A stretch of 64,000 bases of DNA from Corynebacterium occultum (lineage in GTDB: Bacteria; Actinomycetota; Actinomycetes; Mycobacteriales; Mycobacteriaceae): the NCBI RefSeq assembly GCF_009734425.1, contig NZ_CP046455.1:2666001-2730000 (forward strand). The letters run 5' to 3'. The notes beneath the pieces were generated by a model. The model saw only the letters and a list, made by a program, of their open reading frames with translations. It ran no database searches and was not told the DNA's origin. A program made the position numbers and the translations under genes. Positions within the stretch are counted from its first letter, which is position 1; the number at the start of each line of letters is the position of its first letter. Below, in pieces: positions 44,558 through 53,809 of the stretch.

Positions 44558-44604
44558 CAGGGGGAAATCTCCTCTTCAAGGGGGGTGTGGGTTCGGGGAA
44601 CTTC

Positions 44605-45546
44605 TCAGACGCCGGCGATCTGCAGGAACACGCTCTCCAGGCTGGCCGGGCGGGCGGCGAAACCATTCAGTTCCAGGCGGTGTTCCGCGGCCCATTCCAA
44701 CAACAGATGGGTGTCGCGCTGCAGCTGATCGGTGGTGATGGTGACCTGGCGCTGATCCCGGGTCAGATCCGCGCCGGGTAGCTGCGGCAGGGGCGGATGG
44801 TTGGCCTCGAGTTCGAAGTGGATCTCGGATCCGGCCCGGGAGACCAGCTCCCGCAGGGTGCCCTCCACCGCGATTTCACCGCGGTGCATGATGGCGATCC
44901 GGTCGGCCAGTATCTCGGCTTCCTCCAGGTAGTGGGTGGTCAGCATCATCGTCACCCCACGTTCCTTCAACCCGCGGAGCAGTTCCCACACATTGCGACG
45001 GGACTCCGGGTCCAGGCCGGTGGTGGGTTCATCGAGGAAGAGTATGGAGGGGTCCCCCAGCAGGGCGCAGGCCAGGTCGAGGCGGCGTTGTTCACCACCG
45101 GACAGCGCCCCGACCTTGATGTCCCGGCGGTGGCCCAGGTCGACATCCTCAAGCACCTCATCGATGGGCCGTGGGGTGGAGCAGGTGCCCTGCCACATGC
45201 GCATGGTTTCAGCGACTGTCAGCTGGGAGGGCAGGCCCCCGGACTGGAGCATGATGCCCAGTTCGGGGCGCAGCAGCGCGCGATCCTTCACCGGGTCTAG
45301 GCCGAGGATCTCCACCTGGCCGACGCTGGGTTCTGCCAGTCCCTCGATCACTTCGAGGGTGGAGGTCTTGCCGGCACCATTGGTGCCGAGCAGTCCGTAG
45401 ACCTCGCCACGGCGGACCTGGAAGGTGGAGTCCTTGACGGCGGTGTAGCGTTGCTTTCCCTTGCCGTAGGTACGGCCCATGCCTGCCACACGGATGATGG
45501 TGTCGGTGGTGGTCTCAGGGTTTGTGGCTGGGAGTGTCCTTGTCAT
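44605..45546 (-). CDS. ABC transporter ATP-binding protein (kinase-linked)
   Basis: The 313-residue protein has Walker A GTNGAGKT (about residue 56), the signature LSGGEQRRLDLA, Walker B SILFLDEPTTGLDPESR and switch TTHYLEEAE, then a DrrA-like C-terminal domain of about 90 residues. It is the first gene of the ATPase-permease-kinase-regulator operon. The upstream 170 nt, shared with a divergent MFS gene, contain several TGTCA elements. Confidence 0.92.
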   Translation of the reverse strand: MTRTLPATNPETTTDTIIRVAGMGRTYGKGKQRYTAVKDSTFQVRRGEVYGLLGTNGAGKTSTLEVIEGLAEPSVGQVEILGLDPVKDRALLRPELGIMLQSGGLPSQLTVAETMRMWQGTCSTPRPIDEVLEDVDLGHRRDIKVGALSGGEQRRLDLACALLGDPSILFLDEPTTGLDPESRRNVWELLRGLKERGVTMMLTTHYLEEAEILADRIAIMHRGEIAVEGTLRELVSRAGSEIHFELEANHPPLPQLPGADLTRDQRQVTITTDQLQRDTHLLLEWAAEHRLELNGFAARPASLESVFLQIAGV

Positions 45547-45588
45547 GGTCTCAACTCTGCCGCAGCATCATGTCCGCAACCAGGGCCG

Positions 45589-45641
45589 GATGTCAGGAGT
45601 CTGGCTGGAAAATGTCACTGCTCAACCATGACATCTGTCAT
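45589..45641. promoter_or_regulatory. TGTCA repeats and palindrome between the exporter operon and MFS gene
   Basis: ATGACA-TC-TGTCAT (45628-45641) is a perfect 6-bp-arm palindrome. Two more ATGTCA elements lie at 45589 and 45612. They sit in the divergent promoter region of the ABC-kinase-regulator operon and the MFS gene, upstream of the likely MFS -10 box TAGATT (45679-45684). The response regulator encoded at 41864-42487 is the obvious candidate ligand; no binding data are implied. Confidence 0.5.
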
Positions 45642-45715
45642 CTTTGGCGGGGGCATTCCCTCCCCGGGTCGGAGGGCGTAGATTCTGAAGGGCACAGATC
45701 CCTTTCCGGAAGGGC

Positions 45716-47128
45716 ATGAATGCAGTGAAGACCTTCCACCACATCCTGCTCAATACGCTGATTGCCAATGTGACCACCAGTTTCCTCTGGTTCGCCCTGA
45801 CCTTCTGGGTGTATCTGGAAACCCGGGACGTTGCCCTGGCCGGCGTCCTCAACGCCCTCTACATGGGGTTGATCGCGGTCGGTTCCATCTTCTTCGGCAG
45901 CATCGTCGACCATAACTTCAAGAAACACGTCATGATGTTCGCGGCGGTGGCCACCCTGGGCTGCTATCTCCTTTCCGCCGTGGTCTGGGTGCTCTTCGTC
46001 GACCCCGCCAGCATCGGGTTTGACGACGCCGCCCTCTGGGCCTTCGCCCTGCTGGTGCTGCTGGGCTCGGTGGTGGAACACATGCGCAATATCGCGCTCT
46101 CCACCATTGTCACCCTCCTGGTTCCGGAGGGGGAAAGAGACAGGGCCAATGGTCTGGTCGGCACCGTGCACGGTGCCTCCTTCCTGGTCACCAGTGTGAT
46201 CGCCGGTTCCGCCATCGGCTGGCTGGGAATGGAGATCACCCTGTGGATCGCCCTGGCACTCAGCGTGGCGGGACTACTGCACCTGATCCCGATCAAGATC
46301 CCGGAGCAGGAAATCCTCAGCGCCGCCGAGGCCGAAGCCAGGGCGGCGACGGTGGCGGCCAGCACCCCACGGGAGGCCGGGGCACCGGTGGAGGCAGATC
46401 CGGAGGGGGTGTCGATAAGCAGGGGCATTGACCTGCGGGGTTCGCTGAAGATCATCCGGGGTGTGCCCGGGCTGCTCGCCCTGATCCTCTTCACCTGCTT
46501 CAACAACCTGATCGGTGGGGTGTACACGGCCCTGATGGACCCTTATGGGCTGGAGCTGTTCAGCCCACAGGTGTGGGGTCTGGTGCTGGGGATCAGCAGC
46601 CTCGGTTTCATCCTCGGCGGCATGCTGGTGGCCAAGTTCGGCCTGGGTAAAAACCCGGTGCGTACCCTCCTGCTGGCCAATGTGCTGGTCGCCCTGCTGG
46701 GCATGTTCTTCGGCATCCGGGAATGGTGGTGGCTCTACGCCGGGGGGATCTGCCTCTTCATGCTGCTGATGCCCGCCGCGGAAGCCGCCGAGCAGACCAT
46801 CCTGCAACGTGTGGTGCCCTTCCGTCAGCAGGGCCGGGTCTTCGGCCTGGCGATGGCGGTGGAACTGGCGGCGAATCCCCTTTCCGCGGTCATCGTGGCG
46901 GTCCTGGCGCAGGCCTACATCATCCCCTGGATGAACACTCCTGCAGGCCAGGAAACTTTCGGTTGGTTGCTCGGTGCCGGCACCACCCGGGGCATGGCAC
47001 TGATGTACTTCATCTCCGGGTTGATCATGCTGGTGGTGGTGCTGCTCGCCCTGGTTTCCCGGCCCTACCGGCAGCTCAGCCGCTACTACGCCACCCACCA
47101 GCAGGACCTGGGAGGTTCAGCTCAGTAG
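45716..47128 (+). CDS. MFS transporter (12 TM)
   Basis: The 470-residue protein has 12 predicted membrane segments split by a cytoplasmic loop of about 70 residues (from IPEQEILSAAEAEARA) rich in Ala and Glu. The first half has SIVDHNFKKHVMMFAAV in place of the usual motif A, and the second half AAEQTILQRVVPFRQQGRVFG, typical of macrolide-efflux-like (MefA/enterobactin exporter-like) members. The central loop carries a GTCGATAAGC copy (46411-46420). It is divergent from the ABC-kinase operon and overlaps the convergent hydrolase gene by 7 nt. The substrate is unknown. Confidence 0.83.
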   Translation: MNAVKTFHHILLNTLIANVTTSFLWFALTFWVYLETRDVALAGVLNALYMGLIAVGSIFFGSIVDHNFKKHVMMFAAVATLGCYLLSAVVWVLFVDPASIGFDDAALWAFALLVLLGSVVEHMRNIALSTIVTLLVPEGERDRANGLVGTVHGASFLVTSVIAGSAIGWLGMEITLWIALALSVAGLLHLIPIKIPEQEILSAAEAEARAATVAASTPREAGAPVEADPEGVSISRGIDLRGSLKIIRGVPGLLALILFTCFNNLIGGVYTALMDPYGLELFSPQVWGLVLGISSLGFILGGMLVAKFGLGKNPVRTLLLANVLVALLGMFFGIREWWWLYAGGICLFMLLMPAAEAAEQTILQRVVPFRQQGRVFGLAMAVELAANPLSAVIVAVLAQAYIIPWMNTPAGQETFGWLLGAGTTRGMALMYFISGLIMLVVVLLALVSRPYRQLSRYYATHQQDLGGSAQ

Positions 47129-48858
47129 AACTCCCCCAGGGGTGTGACCCCCTCATCCGGATCCCGGATGGCCTCCATCACCCGGGCGGTGTCCGCCTCC
47201 TCCCAGTCCGCCGGTTCCAGGATCCTGACCCAGAGTCTCACCGCCTCCTCCCCATAGTTATGGCCATAACCGGTTGGAACCCCCAGCGAAAGGGCCATAT
47301 CGGCGGTCACCTGCCAGAAAGTGACGAAAGGCAACCACCTCATCCCGGGATGCACCCAGGGACCAGGTTCCTCCGCCAACCAGTCCGGCCGGTTCAGCAG
47401 CAGCGAGAAACTCCACCAGGTGACCGGATCGCCACTGTGCTGCCAGAAAACGAAACGGGGTGCCTCCCACTGTGCGGTGGGAACCTCAAGGTCCCCGGCG
47501 CGTTCGGCAAAGCGGATATGTTGGCCCGCATCCACCACCGGGAGACGTTCCAGTGAGCCGGCATCACGTTCCTCGGTGAGCCGGTTCCAGGGTTCCGCGA
47601 AATTCGGGGTGCCGATCAACAACCCGCCATCAAGTTGGTTGATCATGCCTTGGGCGGAACCCACCGCCCCCTGCGCCCCATAGGATCCCAGACTCTCCCC
47701 CATGACATAGAGCTCGGGGCGGTCGCCCTCAGGCAGCTGGGACCACTGCTCAAACACCTTCTCCAGCAGCACCCGTCCTGCCTCAAGCGGAGTTTCCCGG
47801 TCAGCGAGGAAGGCCATCGGGCTCTGCAGGTGGCTGTACTGCATGGAGATGATCGCGCTGTCGCCACCATGGAGGTACTCGAAGGATTCCGCCCCCGCCT
47901 CATTGACCCAACCGCGGCCGGTGGTGGTGACCACCAGCAGCGCGGTTCTGTCCAGTCCTCTGGTGCGCAGCAACTCAGCCACCGCATTCTCGGCGATCCC
48001 CTCGACTGAATCCGCTGAATCCACCCCGGCATAGACCCGGATAGGTTCGATCGCGGCCCGGCCGGTGACCTGCGCGATTTCGGCTTCATCAGGACCGGTA
48101 CCGATGAAGCCGCGGCCGTCACGGCCCAGGGACTCCCAGGCCTGCGCGGAGTCCGGGGAACCGGAACGCTCCGGATTCCGGGGCTGCTCAATCCCCTCCC
48201 TGGTGGTCTGGTCCACCGGCCCGGCGGAACGTTCCGCCACCGCGAGGACCCCCTGGATGAGAAGCCCGTTGATCAGCACCCAGACCAGCAGAACCATCAA
48301 CACCACCGTGCCGAGTCTGGCCAGAGGGCGGGGCAGGATGCGACGCTGCTGGTGGTTCAGCCAACCGAGGAAACGGCCGATGGCACGCCCCACTGCGATC
48401 AACAGCGCGGCGATGAGCGCCGCGAGGAGCAGGACCAGAACATAGAAACCACGGGAATCCCGGGGCGCGTCCACCAACTCCCGGATCTCCCACTGCCATT
48501 GGGCGCCGAGCACGCTGAACAGTGGAATCAGCACCAGCGCCAGGATCCCCAGAACCCACCAGCCGATCCGCCGCCACCGGGCCGGGGGTTGCCAGGTGAA
48601 ACCCGCCCACCACCAGATGCGTACCCCCAGCACCCCGAGGCCATAACCGGTGGCCAAACTGATTCCGGTGGCCAGGGCCTGGAAATACCACATGCGTGGC
48701 AGGAGGGAAGGTGTCAGCGACCAGGTATAGAACAGCAGGGCACAAGCCAGGCCCACAGGATGCAGGCTCAGGAGATGCTCCCGGCTGTGCTGAAGAAAAG
48801 AGGTACGGCGGGTTGTTTCAGGATTCGGTGACCGGGTGATCAGATTGCTCCGCGACAT
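47122..48858 (-). CDS. Membrane alpha/beta-hydrolase (Abhydrolase_9 / DUF2319 type)
   Basis: The 578-residue protein has about five N-terminal membrane segments in residues 33-210 and a C-terminal hydrolase domain with GESLG (Ser389) as nucleophile elbow. YTWSLTPSLLPRMWYFQAL near the N-terminus and VYAGVDSADSVEGIAENAV before the hydrolase domain are characteristic of this actinobacterial family. The active site probably faces the outside or the membrane surface, which suggests a lipid or cell-wall ester substrate; the reaction is unknown. It overlaps the convergent MFS gene by 7 nt. About 195 nt without a gene separate it from the TetR gene. Confidence 0.83.
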   Translation of the reverse strand: MSRSNLITRSPNPETTRRTSFLQHSREHLLSLHPVGLACALLFYTWSLTPSLLPRMWYFQALATGISLATGYGLGVLGVRIWWWAGFTWQPPARWRRIGWWVLGILALVLIPLFSVLGAQWQWEIRELVDAPRDSRGFYVLVLLLAALIAALLIAVGRAIGRFLGWLNHQQRRILPRPLARLGTVVLMVLLVWVLINGLLIQGVLAVAERSAGPVDQTTREGIEQPRNPERSGSPDSAQAWESLGRDGRGFIGTGPDEAEIAQVTGRAAIEPIRVYAGVDSADSVEGIAENAVAELLRTRGLDRTALLVVTTTGRGWVNEAGAESFEYLHGGDSAIISMQYSHLQSPMAFLADRETPLEAGRVLLEKVFEQWSQLPEGDRPELYVMGESLGSYGAQGAVGSAQGMINQLDGGLLIGTPNFAEPWNRLTEERDAGSLERLPVVDAGQHIRFAERAGDLEVPTAQWEAPRFVFWQHSGDPVTWWSFSLLLNRPDWLAEEPGPWVHPGMRWLPFVTFWQVTADMALSLGVPTGYGHNYGEEAVRLWVRILEPADWEEADTARVMEAIRDPDEGVTPLGEFY

Positions 48859-49053
48859 CGGCGGGCCTCATTTCGGGGAGGGCCCGAAAAGCTGCCCGGG
48901 CCGTCAGATGGGTACCGGGGGCGGAGGCAGGCATCAGACTCTGCGAGCCTAAGCCCTCAGAACTGATTATCCCCCAGGCTCCGGCCCCTGCACCAGAGTT
49001 CGGAGCTGATACTTTCCACCGTGGTTTCCAGCCGGCTGTACCAGAAGTCGCTC

Positions 49054-49635
49054 CTAGAGGAAGCGCAGACGACGCAGGGTCTTGTTCAAAGCGGCTCGGG
49101 CCTCAGCTTCACCGAAGTCCGCCTTGGAGAGCACCCTCATGGTCACCCCATCCAGCACCAGTCGCAGTTCCAGCGCCGCCTCCGCCACCTCATGGGGAGC
49201 CACGGTGGTGGCCACGATCGCCCGGCAGAGCTCATCCAGCTGCTCGCAGGTTTCCCGATAGGACTCCACCAGCACCGGATTATTCGGATGATCTGTCTGC
49301 ACCGCCAGCTGCACCAGCAGATCCACCCGAGTGCCAGGGCTCAACGGCAGCAGGGCCAGCAGCGTATCGACGGCCGCGGCCAGGCAGAGTTCGCTGCCTG
49401 CCGGGGTTGCCTGCAACTGCTTCAGGCGGGTGGCGCTGCGTTTGCGGCCATCTTCGAAGAGCGCGATGAAAAGCTCATCATGGGAGGGGAAGATATGCCG
49501 CAGGGAACCAGCGGACATCTCCGCTTCCTCCGCGACCCGCCGGACACTCGCCGCCTGCATGCCCTCCCGGGACAACAACCGCTTAGCGGCCGCAAGGGCT
49601 TCCTTGCGGCGTTCCTTCTTCTGCTTTCTCGCCAT
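49054..49635 (-). CDS. TetR-family transcriptional regulator
   Basis: The 193-residue protein has an N-terminal TetR HTH (ALAAAKRLLSREGMQAASVR then RVAEEAEMSAGSLRHIFPSH) and a helical C-terminal ligand domain. The very basic start MARKQKKERRKEA precedes the DNA-binding domain. A -10-like TAGAGT (minus strand, 49643-49648) ends 7 nt before the ATG, so the mRNA is probably leaderless. It may control itself, the lipoprotein gene diverging from it or the membrane hydrolase downstream; none of these links is shown by the sequence. Confidence 0.87.
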   Translation of the reverse strand: MARKQKKERRKEALAAAKRLLSREGMQAASVRRVAEEAEMSAGSLRHIFPSHDELFIALFEDGRKRSATRLKQLQATPAGSELCLAAAVDTLLALLPLSPGTRVDLLVQLAVQTDHPNNPVLVESYRETCEQLDELCRAIVATTVAPHEVAEAALELRLVLDGVTMRVLSKADFGEAEARAALNKTLRRLRFL

Positions 49636-49744
49636 ATCGCGAACTCTATTACGGGTGAGCTAGTCCTGCTGGCCAAGTGGAAAGCTGCGCACTTTCTGGG
49701 GTGAAAAATGACATTTCCGCAGCGCACCACCCCTATCCAGATGC

Positions 49745-49750
49745 TAGGGT
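49745..49750 (+). promoter_or_regulatory. -10 box for first lipoprotein gene, leaderless
   Basis: TAGGGT ends 6 nt before ATG 49757. Confidence 0.5.
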
Positions 49751-49756
49751 TTTCCC

Positions 49757-50380
49757 ATGACTTTCCCTCGCCTGCGCCAGGTTATCCCGGTTGCCGCACT
49801 CCTGGCCACCGGATCCCTCTTCTTGGCGTCCTGCTCCACCACCGAAGAAGACCCGGCCCCGGCCAGCAGCACTGCACCAGCCTCCAAAACGGTGCCCGCC
49901 ACCACCGCAGGTACTGCCGTTGCGGCTGAGGCTGAAGCTGAGGGGCCGAGCGTACCGGAACTCAGCGTGGCCCCCTCGGCGGATCTGCCTGCGGTCTCCC
50001 CCGCAGAAGAAGGCGATGGCAGCATCGACTTCGGTGCTAACCCCCTGACCGGGGCGGAAGCGGTCGACGCGGACGCGGATGCCATTTCCTTCCAGGTGGA
50101 ACCGGCCGAAGGACTGAACACCGACAGCGGCATGGTCACCATCCACTGGGCAGCCACCGCGGGAGGCTCCCCCATCGTCGCCGATGACTGTGTGGGCATG
50201 CTTTCCATCACTGGACCGGAGGGTGAGACCCTGACCTTCGAACCGGGGATCGAGGGCTGTTCAGGAAGCACCGGCATCCTGCTCCGGGAGAGTGTGGGTG
50301 CGATTCCCGGTGACTATCAGGTCCAGGTCTCGCTGGATAAGGCCAGTGGAGAACAGAGCATCAGCGTCGCTGCTGCTTAA
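49757..50380 (+). CDS. Lipoprotein, copy 1 of a tandem pair
   Basis: The 207-residue protein has a signal peptide ending LFLASCST (Cys26 lipidation), an Ala/Thr/Glu-rich linker of about 65 residues, and a C-terminal beta-rich domain of about 105 residues. That domain contains VTIHWAATAGGSPIVADDCV, CSGST and GDYQVQVSL. The same three blocks recur in the next gene (VNFSWEGLMAGQPVTHDECV, CAGST, GDYHLKLML), so the two are paralogues. The two conserved cysteines probably form a disulfide. No family name was recognised; the domain looks like a small Ig-like fold. Confidence 0.78.
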   Translation: MTFPRLRQVIPVAALLATGSLFLASCSTTEEDPAPASSTAPASKTVPATTAGTAVAAEAEAEGPSVPELSVAPSADLPAVSPAEEGDGSIDFGANPLTGAEAVDADADAISFQVEPAEGLNTDSGMVTIHWAATAGGSPIVADDCVGMLSITGPEGETLTFEPGIEGCSGSTGILLRESVGAIPGDYQVQVSLDKASGEQSISVAAA

Positions 50381-50434
50381 AGGGGATTGAGCGCCACAGC
50401 GAGTCCCAGCCCGACCCGGTTAACCCAGGTGGGT

Positions 50435-50440
50435 TAGTAT
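50435..50440 (+). promoter_or_regulatory. -10 box for second lipoprotein gene, leaderless
   Basis: TAGTAT ends 6 nt before ATG 50447. Confidence 0.5.
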
Positions 50441-50446
50441 TCCCGC

Positions 50447-50935
50447 ATGTCCTGCACCTGCCCTGACGTCCTCGCCCCCAGAACCCGGTCCCGGTTGCGC
50501 CGCGGTGCCGTAGGTGTGGTGGCTCTGGGGGCAATACTGCTCAGTGCCTGCGGCAGCTCCCCCGAGGAGCCGGATGAGGAGATCTACGTCCCCACCCTGC
50601 CCATCGAGGAGATCTCCCTGCGCAGCGATGTACCCTCCCCCACTTCCCTAGGCACTGGCCCCGGTGTGGTGAATTTTTCCTGGGAGGGGCTGATGGCCGG
50701 GCAACCGGTGACTCATGATGAATGCGTCGGAATGGTCTCCCTGACCGACCCGCAGGGGCATCTGATCACCCTCGATCCCAACCTGCGCAGCTGCGCGGGC
50801 AGCACCGAACTGGACCTGGGCCAGGCCCGGCAGATCTCCGCGACAACAGAAGGTGGCAGCCCGCTCGGGGACTACCACCTCAAACTCATGCTCAACGGCC
50901 AAAGCATCGACCTGATCTTCCAGGTGCAGGCCTAA
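50447..50935 (+). CDS. Lipoprotein, copy 2 of a tandem pair
   Basis: The 162-residue protein has an unusually long N-terminal stretch before the hydrophobic core (two early Cys in MSCTCPDVL) and a lipobox ILLSACGS (Cys36). It lacks most of the linker seen in copy 1 but keeps the C-terminal domain with the ECVGMVSLTDPQG and CAGST blocks. The separate -10 box suggests that each copy has its own promoter. ATG 50447 could also be replaced by a later start near the hydrophobic core, but the promoter supports the annotated one. The function is unknown. Confidence 0.75.
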   Translation: MSCTCPDVLAPRTRSRLRRGAVGVVALGAILLSACGSSPEEPDEEIYVPTLPIEEISLRSDVPSPTSLGTGPGVVNFSWEGLMAGQPVTHDECVGMVSLTDPQGHLITLDPNLRSCAGSTELDLGQARQISATTEGGSPLGDYHLKLMLNGQSIDLIFQVQA

Positions 50936-50990
50936 CCGCCACGGATCACCCCGGAAGCCCAGGACGGGGAGACAGGCGGTTGAGGGGGGC

Positions 50991-51000
50991 GTCGATAAGC
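50991..51000 (+). repeat. GTCGATAAGC copy between the lipoprotein gene and clpB
   Basis: The decamer, preceded by GGGGGGC, is central in the 180-nt convergent gap. No strong stem includes it; a GC-rich segment at 51040-51065 (CCCCGGGGCCCCG) can fold on itself and may terminate transcription. Confidence 0.7.
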
Positions 51001-51115
51001 GGCCTAAGCGGGGCTGGGGGCTGGGACGGCAGGGAGCGGCTCCCCGGGGCCCCGCCGGGAATGATCCCCTACGGGGGTCTGGGAGCACGCTCAGTTCCAC
51101 CCATGTGATGGGGTC

Positions 51116-53680
51116 TTAGTTGCGGACCCCACGGATATCGAGCTTTTCGCCACCATCAGCAACATCCACATGCACAATATCACCATCGCGGACATCCCCG
51201 GCGAGCAGCTGCTTGGCCAGTTGATCGCCGATGGACTGCTGGATCAGGCGGCGCAGCGGCCGGGCGCCATAGGCCGGGTCATAGCCACGCTCCCCGAGCC
51301 ACAGTCGGGCGGCGTCACTGACCTTGAGGTCCAGGCGACGGGAGGAGAGTCGCTGTGCCAGCTGGGCGACCTGGATCTCGACGATGCTCCCCAGCTGCTC
51401 GCGGCTCAGCTGATCGAAGACCACAACCTCATCGAGACGGTTGATGAACTCCGGCTTGAAGGTGCGCTTCACAGCCTCCATCATCTGCTCCCTGGTGCCG
51501 CCGGCACCCAGGTTGGAGGTGAGGATGATGACAGCGTTACGGAAATCGACGGTACGACCCTGACCGTCGGTGAGGCGGCCATCATCAAGAACCTGCAGCA
51601 GAATGTCGAAGACATCCGGGTGGGCCTTCTCCACCTCATCGAAGAGGATGACGGTGTACGGGCGACGGCGGACCGCTTCAGTCAACTGGCCGCCGGCGTC
51701 ATAACCGACATATCCGGGAGGGGCTCCCACCAGCCGAGCGACGGAGTGTTTCTCCCCGTACTCGGACATGTCAATCCGAACCATGGCGCGTTCATCATCG
51801 AAGAGGAAGTCAGCCAGGGTCTTGGCCAGTTCTGTCTTACCCACACCGGTGGGACCCAGGAAGAGGAAGGAACCGGTCGGGCGATTCGGATCGGCGATTC
51901 CGGCCCGGGAGCGGCGGACCGCATCCGAGACCGCGCCGACAGCCTCCTGCTGACCGACGACCCGTTTGCCCAGCTCACCTTCCATGTCCAGCAGCTTCTC
52001 GGTCTCACCCGCCAACATCTTGCCGGCCGGGATGCCCGTCCAGTTGGAGACCACATCGGCGATGGTGTCCGGGGTGACCTCCTCGGAGAGCATGGCGTTG
52101 TTCTGGCCTTCCTTCACGCTCTCCTCAGCAGCCACCACCTCCTTCTCCAACTCCGGGATGCGGCCATAACGCAGCTCCGCGACCTTGCCGTAGTCACCCT
52201 CACGCTCGGCGATCTCAGACTCCTGGCGCAGCTTCTCCAGCTCCTCCTTCGCCTCCCGGAAGCGCTCGATGGCGCCCTTCTCATTGTTCCAGCGGGCCTT
52301 GAGCTCACCCAGCTTCTCCCGCTCATCAGCCAGCTCCTGGCGCAGCTTTTCCAGGCGCAGCTTGGCGGCCTCATCGGTCTCCTTGGCCAGCGCCATCTCC
52401 TCGATCTCGAGGCGGCGGACAATACGTTCCAGCTCATCGACCTCCTCCGGGGAGGAGTCGATCTCCATGCGCAAGCGGGAGGCGGCCTCATCAACCAGGT
52501 CGATGGCCTTGTCAGGCAGGAAACGGCTGGTGATGTAGCGGTCCGAGAGGGTGGCGGCGGCCACCAGCGCGGAGTCCTGGATCCGGACACCATGATGGAC
52601 CTCATAGCGTTCCCGCAGGCCACGGAGGATACCGATGGCATCCTCCACGCTCGGCTCACCGACGAAGACCTGCTGGAAACGACGCTCCAGCGCGGCATCC
52701 TTCTCGATGTACTTGCGGTACTCATTCAAGGTGGTGGCACCGACCATGTGCAGCTCACCCCGGGCCAGCAACGGCTTGATCATGTTGCCGGCATCCATGG
52801 CGGACTCCCCGGAGGCACCGGCACCGACGATGGTGTGCAGCTCATCGATGAAGGTGACGATCTGACCGTTGGCGGCCTTGATCTCATCCAGGACCGCCTT
52901 CAGACGTTCCTCGAACTCACCGCGGTACTTGGCGCCCGCCACCATCGAACCCATGTCCAGGGACACCAGGGTCTTGCCTTTCAGTGACTCCGGCACATCC
53001 CCGGCGACGATGCGGCGGGCCAGTCCCTCCACGATGGCGGTCTTACCCACACCGGGCTCGCCGATGAGGACCGGGTTGTTCTTGGTGCGGCGGCTGAGCA
53101 CCTGCACCACGCGGCGGATCTCGGCGTCACGCCCGATCACCGGGTCGATCTTGCCCTCCCTGGCCAGTTTGGTCAGGTCGGTGGAGTACTTCTCCAGGGC
53201 CTGGAACTGGCCTTCCGGATCCTGGCTGGTGACTTTGGAGGAGCCACGCACCGAGGGGAAGGTTCCCTTGATGGCCTCATAGGTGGCACCACGCCCCTTG
53301 AGCAGGTCAGCGGCATCGGAAGTGCCACGGGCGATACCCGCCATCAGCACCTCGGTGGAGACATATTCATCACCGAGCTCGCCGGCCAGCTCCTGGGAAG
53401 CGGTCAGTGCATTGAGTGCCTCCCGGTTGAAATTCGGGTTGGCGAGGTTCTGCCCCTCCGCCTTCGGATAGGAATCAACCAGGCGTTGCGCCTCCTGAGA
53501 AACCACCTGGGGATCCACGCCGGTGGCCTTGAGCACCGGGGCGGCAATGCCATCAGTCTGCTCAAGAATGGCGACCAGCAGGTGTGCCGGGCGGATATCG
53601 GGGTTGCCCTTGGCGGAGGCAGCCTGCAGAGCGGACTGCAGGGCCTCCTGGGTCTTGGTGGTGGGGTTGAAGGAGCTCAT
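51116..53680 (-). CDS. clpB: ATP-dependent disaggregase ClpB
   Basis: The 854-residue Hsp100 protein has the N-domain (to about residue 150), a first AAA+ module with GEPGVGKT (about residue 205), the coiled-coil M-domain (about 400-530, rich in Glu/Leu/Arg), and a second AAA+ module with GPTGVGKT (about 605) and the arginine-finger region near ARPLRRLIQ. It resolubilises aggregated proteins together with DnaK. ATG 53680 lies 10 nt after GGAAAGG; a GTG two codons earlier is possible. Two HspR operators and a SigH-like promoter lie upstream. Confidence 0.97.
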   Translation of the reverse strand: MSSFNPTTKTQEALQSALQAASAKGNPDIRPAHLLVAILEQTDGIAAPVLKATGVDPQVVSQEAQRLVDSYPKAEGQNLANPNFNREALNALTASQELAGELGDEYVSTEVLMAGIARGTSDAADLLKGRGATYEAIKGTFPSVRGSSKVTSQDPEGQFQALEKYSTDLTKLAREGKIDPVIGRDAEIRRVVQVLSRRTKNNPVLIGEPGVGKTAIVEGLARRIVAGDVPESLKGKTLVSLDMGSMVAGAKYRGEFEERLKAVLDEIKAANGQIVTFIDELHTIVGAGASGESAMDAGNMIKPLLARGELHMVGATTLNEYRKYIEKDAALERRFQQVFVGEPSVEDAIGILRGLRERYEVHHGVRIQDSALVAAATLSDRYITSRFLPDKAIDLVDEAASRLRMEIDSSPEEVDELERIVRRLEIEEMALAKETDEAAKLRLEKLRQELADEREKLGELKARWNNEKGAIERFREAKEELEKLRQESEIAEREGDYGKVAELRYGRIPELEKEVVAAEESVKEGQNNAMLSEEVTPDTIADVVSNWTGIPAGKMLAGETEKLLDMEGELGKRVVGQQEAVGAVSDAVRRSRAGIADPNRPTGSFLFLGPTGVGKTELAKTLADFLFDDERAMVRIDMSEYGEKHSVARLVGAPPGYVGYDAGGQLTEAVRRRPYTVILFDEVEKAHPDVFDILLQVLDDGRLTDGQGRTVDFRNAVIILTSNLGAGGTREQMMEAVKRTFKPEFINRLDEVVVFDQLSREQLGSIVEIQVAQLAQRLSSRRLDLKVSDAARLWLGERGYDPAYGARPLRRLIQQSIGDQLAKQLLAGDVRDGDIVHVDVADGGEKLDIRGVRN

Positions 53681-53747
53681 GTACACCGTTCCTTTCCAGT
53701 ACCTGACCGGTCACTGACCAGCCATTATTTTCACTCTCACTAGATAT

Positions 53748-53772
53748 AACACCGCGGAGTTGAGTCTATTCC
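53748..53772 (-). promoter_or_regulatory. SigH-like heat/oxidative-stress promoter for clpB
   Basis: On the minus strand GGAAT (53768-53772) and GTT (53748-53750) are separated by 17 nt, which fits the GGAA-N(16-20)-GTT pattern of SigH promoters. It overlaps the proximal HspR site. C. glutamicum clpB is known to depend on SigH and HspR. Confidence 0.55.
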
Positions 53773-53779
53773 ACTCAAC
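53759..53779. promoter_or_regulatory. HspR operator (HAIR), proximal copy
   Basis: GTTGAGT-N7-ACTCAAC differs from the HAIR consensus CTTGAGT-N7-ACTCAAG by one symmetrical base per arm. It overlaps the putative SigH promoter, consistent with repression of clpB by HspR. Confidence 0.85.
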
Positions 53780-53809
53780 TCCACTCAATCTAGAAAAACT
53801 TTCCTGAAT

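Noticed and set aside
51170..52987. 605-codon plus-strand frame opposite clpB
   Set aside because: The minus strand encodes unmistakable ClpB with both Walker motifs; the plus frame is a high-GC shadow.
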